Source: Asterionellopsis glacialis (lineage: Eukaryota; Bacillariophyta; Plagiogrammaphyceae; Rhaphoneidales; Asterionellopsidaceae). Taken from it: a stretch of 38,495 nucleotides of DNA. The DNA is taken from NCBI GenBank assembly GCA_014885115.2, contig WKLE02000897.1, forward strand, positions 1-38,495, in the 5' to 3' direction. Both the position numbers and the translations under genes were made by a program. Of this stretch, positions 33,079 through 38,495 are shown piece by piece. Numbering within the stretch: position 1 is the stretch's first letter; every line of letters starts with the position of its first letter. Under the pieces are notes generated by a model. That model was given only the letters and a program-made list of their open reading frames with translations. It did not search any database and had not been told where the DNA came from.

Positions 33079-33981
33079 CGACACATCATGACATTTATTA
33101 CAATTGGTACAGGAAGTCCACATGGTATTTACTACAGCAGTGGCGGCGCAATTGAAAAATTGGTCAACAAAGGTCGTGAGGACCATGGTATTCGCGCATC
33201 TGTACAATCCACAGCCGGATCTGTTGACAATGTGAATACTCTAAGGTCTGGTGAATTTGACTTTGCCGTCATCCAAACGGATTGCCAATATCACGGTTAT
33301 AATGGAACAGGCAAATTTTCAGATCAAGGCCCGTACAAGAATTTGCGTTTCCTATTCTCTCTTCACAAAGAATTTTTTAGCATCGCTGCCCGCCCTGATT
33401 CAAAAATTGAGGGACTTCCAGATTTGAAGGGCAAACGTGTTTGTATTGGTAACCCAGGTAGCGGTGATCTGTTAGTCATGGATTCTGTGATGGATGCTAT
33501 GGGATGGACTAAAGATTCCTTCAGCTTAGCAGCGGAATTGAATCTTAGCGAAAGGCCTCTTGCCCTTGCTGAGAACAAGCTTGATGCCTTCATCACAATG
33601 GTTGGTCATCCAAATGGATCTCTAAAAACCGTCACGACAAGTTGCGATGCCAGGGTTGTGTCAGCAGCGGGATCTGAAATTGACAAGATTGTCAGTTCCA
33701 ATCCCCACTACATGTATGATCGTATAACGGGGGGCATGTATAGAGGTGTAGAAAGAGACGTAGAGACATTTACAACGACTGCAACTCTAGTATCGACCTC
33801 CGATGTGGAAGATGAGGTAGCGTACAATGTTGTTAAATCTGTTTTTGAAAATTTTGAAACCTTCAAGGGTATGCATCCTGCATTTGCTCACTTGAAGAAG
33901 GAAGACATGGTGAAGCAGGGATGTTGTTCCCCTATACACCCCGGAGCCGACAAGTACTACAAAGAGGTAGGCCTCCTCTAG
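33079..33981 (+). CDS. TAXI-family TRAP transporter solute-binding protein (bacterial type), last exon
   Basis: From ATG 33088 the frame gives 297 residues; the exon probably starts at 33079, after a splice acceptor ending TCATCAG, in frame as RHIMTFITIGTG. The family signature is strong throughout: FITIGTGSPHGIYYSSGGAI, LVNKGREDHGIRASVQSTAG, LRSGEFDFAVIQTDCQYH, LKGKRVCIGNPGSG, ITGGMYRGVERDV and HPGADKYYKEVGLL. TAXI proteins bind small organic acids such as glutamate for tripartite TRAP transporters in the bacterial or archaeal periplasm. No membrane subunits are nearby. In bacteria a signal peptide precedes this point; here it must be on an unseen upstream exon, or the protein is cytosolic. 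This is most simply a horizontally acquired gene that has gained an intron. The family call is firm; the N-terminus is unresolved. Confidence 0.88.
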   Translation, partial: RHIMTFITIGTGSPHGIYYSSGGAIEKLVNKGREDHGIRASVQSTAGSVDNVNTLRSGEFDFAVIQTDCQYHGYNGTGKFSDQGPYKNLRFLFSLHKEFFSIAARPDSKIEGLPDLKGKRVCIGNPGSGDLLVMDSVMDAMGWTKDSFSLAAELNLSERPLALAENKLDAFITMVGHPNGSLKTVTTSCDARVVSAAGSEIDKIVSSNPHYMYDRITGGMYRGVERDVETFTTTATLVSTSDVEDEVAYNVVKSVFENFETFKGMHPAFAHLKKEDMVKQGCCSPIHPGADKYYKEVGLL

Positions 33982-34378
33982 AGTAGCTATCGTAGTGCTA
34001 CTAGTAGGAATACAAGTCATACCATGCAAGATGATGAAAATACCACGGAAGTGATGGTCGGAGGATGAACAAATTAATAAATTAATCGTGAGTCCCACGA
34101 CATGAACGACTGGGTCGAGACAGCACAAACAGGAATCGATGGAAATGTAGCGTATGCTGAATATCGAGAATGATGGATGCGGTGGTATCGGAGAAACGTG
34201 AAAGAAACACAAGACAAGAAAATATAAAAATGAAGTAGTTTAGTTTAGTAGTTATAATTTTTAGGAAACCAAATTAGAAACACATCTTAAAATAATTATC
34301 GTAGGAGCCTTAAAGGCCCCCCGACAAGTGACACCAGCAATGGATAAAAACAATTTTGTTATTTTAAGGAATCACGAT
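33982..34378. other. Intergenic region between TAXI gene and retrotransposon
   Basis: About 400 bp, AT-rich, no gene supported. A minus-strand open frame across the TAXI 3' end (33787-34212) is an antisense shadow. The last five bases before the LTR, ACGAT (34374-34378), match ACAAT after the far LTR at four of five positions and may be the target-site duplication. Confidence 0.5.
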
Positions 34379-34797
34379 TGTGGGAATTGTTACCTCGTCC
34401 GAAGATGTTGTGACAATATCGAATGACTAAGTATCTGGCGATGGACTTGGAATGATGTTCAAAGTACGCGGTCAGGTTGTTGTGATAAAACAACTAGTTT
34501 CAGATAAGTGAGTTTAATTTATAGATTAAAATACTGTAATGAAAGGTGAGATCGATCCCTGTCGCGAATTATGTACAATCGTGTAGAGTATCGGTAGGGT
34601 TGATGTAATTATGTCAAGGGATCTGCATTTGCATTTATTACTTATGTAACTTGAAGTTGACAAATGTTAGTGCGATCGCAGCGATTGATTTGTGTCATAT
34701 TCAATATGCGTGATAACTTGCGCATCTGTTTCTTGAGGAAGAAAAGAAATCTTTTGATTCAATCAAATCCTTTAACCTTGTGTCAGATATCGCCACA
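34379..34797 (-). repeat. 3' LTR of the copia element
   Basis: 419 bp, starting TGTGGGAATT and ending ATCGCCACA on the plus strand. Compared with the other LTR it lacks 13 bp and differs at 14 aligned positions, all transitions. It keeps more CpG than the other copy. Confidence 0.92.
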
Positions 34798-34821
34798 CTC
34801 GCTCATTTGACGTGAGATAGA

Positions 34822-35085
34822 TTACCATCCTAAGAATAGTTTTCTATGGCGTACAAAAGGTAGATATGGAAGAGGTTTAGTTAGAATATCTGCTGTCTGA
34901 TCTTCTGTATCAATAGCAAATATATTAATAAATCCCTTCTTGACGTATTCTCGAAAGTGATGATACTTTATATTGATGTGCTTGGTTCTTGATCTCATCT
35001 TTGGTACTTTTGCTAATTCAAGGGCACCGGAGTTATCTTCAAAAGCTTTACAATGTATTTGAGGACATGGTACAAAAGGTGTCAA
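34822..35085 (-). pseudogene. C-terminal RNase H fragment of copia pol
   Basis: 88 codons reading CKAFEDNSGALELAKVPKM, RSRTKHINIKYHHFREYV, and ending with DTEDQTADILTKPL and FVRHRKLFLGW. This matches the tail of Ty1/copia RNase H, where EDNxGA carries a catalytic acid and ADxLTK is the family signature. The upstream part of RNase H and all of reverse transcriptase are gone. It lies directly inside the 3' LTR. Confidence 0.88.
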
Positions 35086-35159
35086 CTTGTTTCAGTGAGG
35101 GATGATAGAATTTCCCCCATGAGGACTCTGGAGCAATTGTTACTTTGTTGCAGATGTGC

Positions 35160-35765
35160 TCAAATGAGTCTTGTTGCGCAGTTTTGGATTTGAAGGTGGC
35201 ACTGTATAATCAATAGGAATTGAATCCTGGTACCAAGTAGACTGTGGCAATGTTTGTCTTGGGATCCAAGGGGATTGTTTGATGGGTCGTACGATCTTTC
35301 CAGTGAAGGACTACGCGATCGTGATATGTGTTGGTACAGGTGCCATTGGGTATGGTGTCAATATTGGAATCAGCTAGGGCCCAGTGTTGAGGCAAAAGAA
35401 GTCAATGGGCCACTTGTTTACTGAATAGAGTGTTCAGTAGAAGAATGGTATGTACGTGACCATTATCATCCTCTATATACCAATGAATGGTGCCACGAAG
35501 TATGATGTCCATCCGTCCCGCTATACCTCCTTTGATGGTAGACTTGACACAGGTAGGATTGACAAATAAAAGGTGCAGCATTGTTTGTTATGCTTCTTGA
35601 ACAACAGTTGTCAATCATGATTGGATATGAGTTGTAGTCGAACTGGAGTCCTTGTTCTTGTTCATGTCTATATGTGGCATATGCATAATGACGATCATCA
35701 CGGATAGGATTATTGGGATTAGTCCACTGTTGATAGGTTGGTTTGTGTTTGATATGAAATTGCAA
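35160..35765 (-). pseudogene. Broken aspartic protease region of copia pol
   Basis: Two fragments separated by frame breaks. The first (35765 to ~35560) contains YPIMIDNCCSRSITN, the position of the D(S/T)GA-type protease motif in copia elements, here with Asn-Cys in place of Ser/Thr-Gly. The second (35395-35210) carries DRVVLHWKDRTTHQTIPLD and TNIATVYLVPGF, the sequence that usually follows the protease in algal copia elements. Stops and a frameshift lie between them, so no functional protease is made. Confidence 0.7.
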
Positions 35766-36089
35766 ATCACGTCTTGGAGAGTGACTTCAAGATGCATACA
35801 AATTTGAGGTTTCATAAATGCACACCTTGGTATGTTTTAAGGTGACTTTGTTCAATAAATAAATTGATAAAATAAGAATCCTATCTTCAATGTAGTGAAG
35901 TATCTTATGTGTAAGTTTCTTCTGGTGTTTGTGGAAGTGAAAATTTGAAGAGCTTGATTGAAATTGTGTAATGAGTAGAGCAATGAAATAGTATAAACCA
36001 AGTAGTGGTTCCAGTAGTGAAGACAATATATATAATATGAGTGTTTTGATATGTCCGAACACACTCAACTCTGTTTGGAAGAGTAGTCA

Positions 36090-37418
36090 TTAGGTGTCTG
36101 AATGGTCTCCTTGATAGATCCTATCAACAGCTGCTTGATAGGACAAATGTAAAGTCTTATCCTTGTTGGTATTAGGTACGGGAGTAGCTGATGGTGATTT
36201 CATGTTTTGGTCATTAAGTTGTAACCTACAGTCAGTAGGTTTGTGCTGTCTCCAGCATTTGTAATGGGGGCACCATGTCCACTCTGTCCCATCAACTATC
36301 TTGGTTTGAGATTCATTTTCTTTTGGCGCCTTTGCTTTCCAGGCATGTTTTGGATCATTGTTGTTGAAGAGCTTCTTCTTATTAACTTTCTTTGAAAAGG
36401 TTTCCTTTTCACCACCTTTCTTCTTGGAGTACTTCTTGTTGAGTTGAAGTTTTGATTTCTTCAGTTCCTCAACAGTCACAGTGAGAGCTATTGTTTGCTT
36501 CTCTTCTTCAGATTTCACATTCCACTGGTTGAGATTTACCAAAGCTTTGTCCTTGTTTTCTGCCTTGGCCATCAACGATTCATAGGTGATGTCTTCACCA
36601 TTGTTGTAGCAATTTTGAGCCCCATTAATGTAGTCCCTGAAGGACTTGTCTGGGACTACTGCGTAAGCCTTAAAGTGACTGACTAGGAGATCTTCAGTTT
36701 GCTCACCACAGGATGCAAGCGCTTGTAATTCTGCACAGACATATTCATTGAAAGTACCAATGTTGAAGTTTACTTTGGATATATAATTGTCTAATGATGA
36801 CAAGTTCCAACAAATCACCATGCTAGTAGCCCTCGTGTTGATGTGGGCTTTAGTTATTATGGTCTTGAATAAACAAGAATCATCTGGCTGTCCTATGATA
36901 TAATAATCTTCCTTCATGTTTTCAATTGCAAGAGCATTGGATGTTAAGGAGTCCTTGAGCATTGTGAATAACGTAAAGGAGTTCTGTTTATTTTGGTTGT
37001 TTTGAGTCATCCACATTGTGGTGGTGGCATGATCTCTCACATCCTTAAGGGACATCTCGCCATATGGTTCGACAAGACTTAAGTTATTAACCATGCCATC
37101 TTTAGTGACTGGAATGGTTAATATACCATCCCAACCATTAAGATGTGCTTGATCATGAACTTTTCCAATGAAGACTTGCATGTTCTTTGCTTGACATTCA
37201 AACTTTGGGTCAAGTGGAGTCGTTGCTCTTTCCCATAGCTTTGCATGGCAATTGTTATTTTCATAATCAAGGAGTCCTTGCGTTGCTAGTCCTGGAGCCA
37301 AAACGAACACTTGTGCACCTCCCGGAGGTGGTGCTGGTGGAAGAGGATTACCAAGAGGAGGAACCGGAGCTTGATTACCTTGTCTGACAGTGTTAGGATC
37401 ATTGCCTTGATCAGCCAT
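36090..37418 (-). CDS. Copia-type Gag protein with zinc knuckle
   Basis: An intact 442-codon frame beginning 107 bp inside the upstream LTR. The N-terminus is Pro/Gly-rich, the middle is helical (capsid-like), and a Lys-rich stretch (~335-370) precedes the Cys/His cluster WCPHYKCWRQHKPTDC (~395-410), the degenerate zinc knuckle typical of algal copia Gag. Such proteins form the virus-like particle and bind element RNA. The frame ends before the protease remnants, with about 320 bp of non-conserved sequence between. An open gag in an otherwise dead element may mean recent common origin with active copies, or use in trans. Confidence 0.85.
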   Translation of the reverse strand: MADQGNDPNTVRQGNQAPVPPLGNPLPPAPPPGGAQVFVLAPGLATQGLLDYENNNCHAKLWERATTPLDPKFECQAKNMQVFIGKVHDQAHLNGWDGILTIPVTKDGMVNNLSLVEPYGEMSLKDVRDHATTTMWMTQNNQNKQNSFTLFTMLKDSLTSNALAIENMKEDYYIIGQPDDSCLFKTIITKAHINTRATSMVICWNLSSLDNYISKVNFNIGTFNEYVCAELQALASCGEQTEDLLVSHFKAYAVVPDKSFRDYINGAQNCYNNGEDITYESLMAKAENKDKALVNLNQWNVKSEEEKQTIALTVTVEELKKSKLQLNKKYSKKKGGEKETFSKKVNKKKLFNNNDPKHAWKAKAPKENESQTKIVDGTEWTWCPHYKCWRQHKPTDCRLQLNDQNMKSPSATPVPNTNKDKTLHLSYQAAVDRIYQGDHSDT

Positions 37419-37524
37419 GATTTCTTGTTGTTGCCTGCGCTGGGCTTCAGCCTCTCTTCTTGTCTGTTGATGAGTTCTGTGAATCTTGGGGTTAATTGCA
37501 CTATTGAATAGTGCAGCGGAAGTG

Positions 37525-37957
37525 TGTGGGAATTGTTACCTCATCCAAAGATGTTGGTGACAATGTCAAATGACTAAGTATCTGGCGATGGACTTGGAAT
37601 GATGTTCAAAGTACACGGTTAGGTTGTTGTGATAAAACAACTAGTTTCAGATAAGTGAGTTTAATTTATAGATTAAAATACTGTAATGAAAGGTGAGATC
37701 GATCCCTGTCACAAATTATGTACAATCATGTAGAGTATTGGTAGGGTTGATGTAATTATGTCAAGGGATCTGCATTTGCATTTATTACTTATGTAACTTA
37801 AAGTTGACAAATGTTAGTGCGATCGCAGCGATTGATTTGTGTCATATTCAATATGCGTGATAACTTGCGCATCCGTTTCTTGAGGAAGAAAGGAAATCTT
37901 TTGATTCAATCAAATCCTTTAACCTTGGGTTAATGAGATATGTCAGATATTGCCACA
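37525..37957 (-). repeat. 5' LTR of the copia element
   Basis: 433 bp, starting TGTGGGAATT and ending ATTGCCACA on the plus strand. It carries a 13-bp extra segment (GGTTAATGAGATA) near its end. At nine of the ten CpG-associated differences this copy has the TG or CA form. It should hold the element promoter, but no TATA box is assigned. Confidence 0.92.
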
Positions 37958-38495
37958 ACAATCCATCACTAGAGAAGGACCATGATAACAAAGAGGAAAC
38001 TAGGGATGGTGCTTAATTTTTGGTGGACGATGGTACTCATGATCACCGTTAAGAGGGGGGAAAGACACATCTTCTACATAGATATAGACATGGCTTGTGC
38101 CGACTTTTTTTAAGGATAAACTCACATAGCTTAACTTTTTTGATTGACTTTGAAATTGAATTCAAGAATAAGCTATAGACTGGAGTGTTATGATCAGGAT
38201 ACCCTATTATTTCAGTGATTCCATATCACTATATCTCCATAGGCTTCTACTCCAGTTGTGGAATTGACTTCAATGGGACGAGACAACATAATGAACAAAT
38301 TCAGGTTTCCACCAGTTTTTTGTCAGTGATGTTGGTTGTTGTCGTGATCTCCAGGCATTTCTCGCTTGCTCTGCATTTTCTTGAGTGGTGTCGCTGAAAG
38401 AGCCGTCGTCCACTGTCGATCCTCGAAATAGAAAAGCTAAACGAAGGTCTTTAAAATGTAGGACCTCAAGTAGGTCTGGTACCGGTACCTGGTAG
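37958..38495. other. Flank beyond the retrotransposon
   Basis: No gene is supported; a 60-codon frame at 38215-38397 has no family features. The last 40 bases carry GTAGGACCTC, GTAGGTCTGG and GGTACCGGTACCTGGTA, the same motif family as in other intergenic stretches. Confidence 0.5.

Larger units (their letters stand above)
34379..37957 (-). mobile_element. Internally deleted Ty1/copia LTR retrotransposon
   Basis: A 3.6-kb element bounded by two ~420-bp direct LTRs, each starting TGTGGGAATT and ending GCCACA, flanked by ACGAT and ACAAT (a probable 5-bp target duplication with one CpG-type change). Coding sequence is on the minus strand in copia order: gag just inside the upstream LTR, protease remnants, then the last part of RNase H directly before the other LTR. 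Integrase, reverse transcriptase and most of RNase H are missing, with a deletion junction near 35085-35160. It therefore cannot move on its own, although gag is still open. The LTR differences are all transitions, indicating an old, probably methylated insertion. Confidence 0.9.

Noticed and set aside
33787..34212. 141-codon minus-strand frame
   Set aside because: Antisense to the TAXI gene's conserved 3' end; His/Ile/Cys-rich shadow translation.
1..38495. tRNA or rRNA genes
   Set aside because: No cloverleaf with matching A- and B-box sequence and no rRNA core sequence was found by eye; GGTTCAATC near 19376 has no partner arms.

Overview
The window reads as nuclear DNA of a microalga, most likely a diatom. 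The grounds are: a Rossmann-fold protein with a bipartite plastid-type presequence (signal peptide, then A-D-A-W, a variant of the ASAFAP motif); membrane-anchored plant-like LRR proteins with Pro/Ser/Thr-rich linkers; a Ty1/copia element of the kind common in diatoms; short GT-AG introns (53-276 bp); and compact genes on both strands. No species can be named from the sequence alone.

Layout. 1-19 kb is gene-dense: a ribokinase/sugar-isomerase fusion (+), a large RS-rich disordered protein (-), a SET/spermidine-synthase-like/AdoMetDC-like fusion (+, one intron), an orphan LRR 3' end (-), a membrane LRR protein (-, one intron), a Pop3/Rpp38-like L7Ae-fold protein (+) and a RAD6-type E2 enzyme (-, one intron). 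About 19.3-27.1 kb is a gene-poor, AT-rich island with almost no CpG, carrying decayed protein-like frames, a CAA/CAG microsatellite and local duplications. 27.3-34 kb is gene-dense again: a mitochondrial DNL zinc-finger protein (-) divergent from a plastid-targeted Rossmann protein (+), a small membrane thioredoxin/PDI-like protein (+, three exons) and a bacterial-type TAXI solute-binding protein (+). 34.4-38 kb is an internally deleted copia retrotransposon (-) with both LTRs, an intact gag frame, protease remnants and an RNase H tail, but no integrase or reverse transcriptase.

The genes do not form one pathway; most are housekeeping or orphan genes. Three signals stand out. First, the SET-spermidine synthase-SpeD-like fusion has SpeD-like halves that lack the catalytic serine. 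Second, the two LTRs differ only by transitions, mostly at CpG, and the 7.8-kb island has lost nearly all CpG; both fit methylation-driven decay of silenced DNA at different stages. Third, a TRAP-transporter (TAXI) binding protein, normally prokaryotic, sits behind a probable spliceosomal acceptor, suggesting horizontal acquisition. Short palindromic GGTCC/GGTACC-type motifs recur in most intergenic regions but not in genes or in the island.
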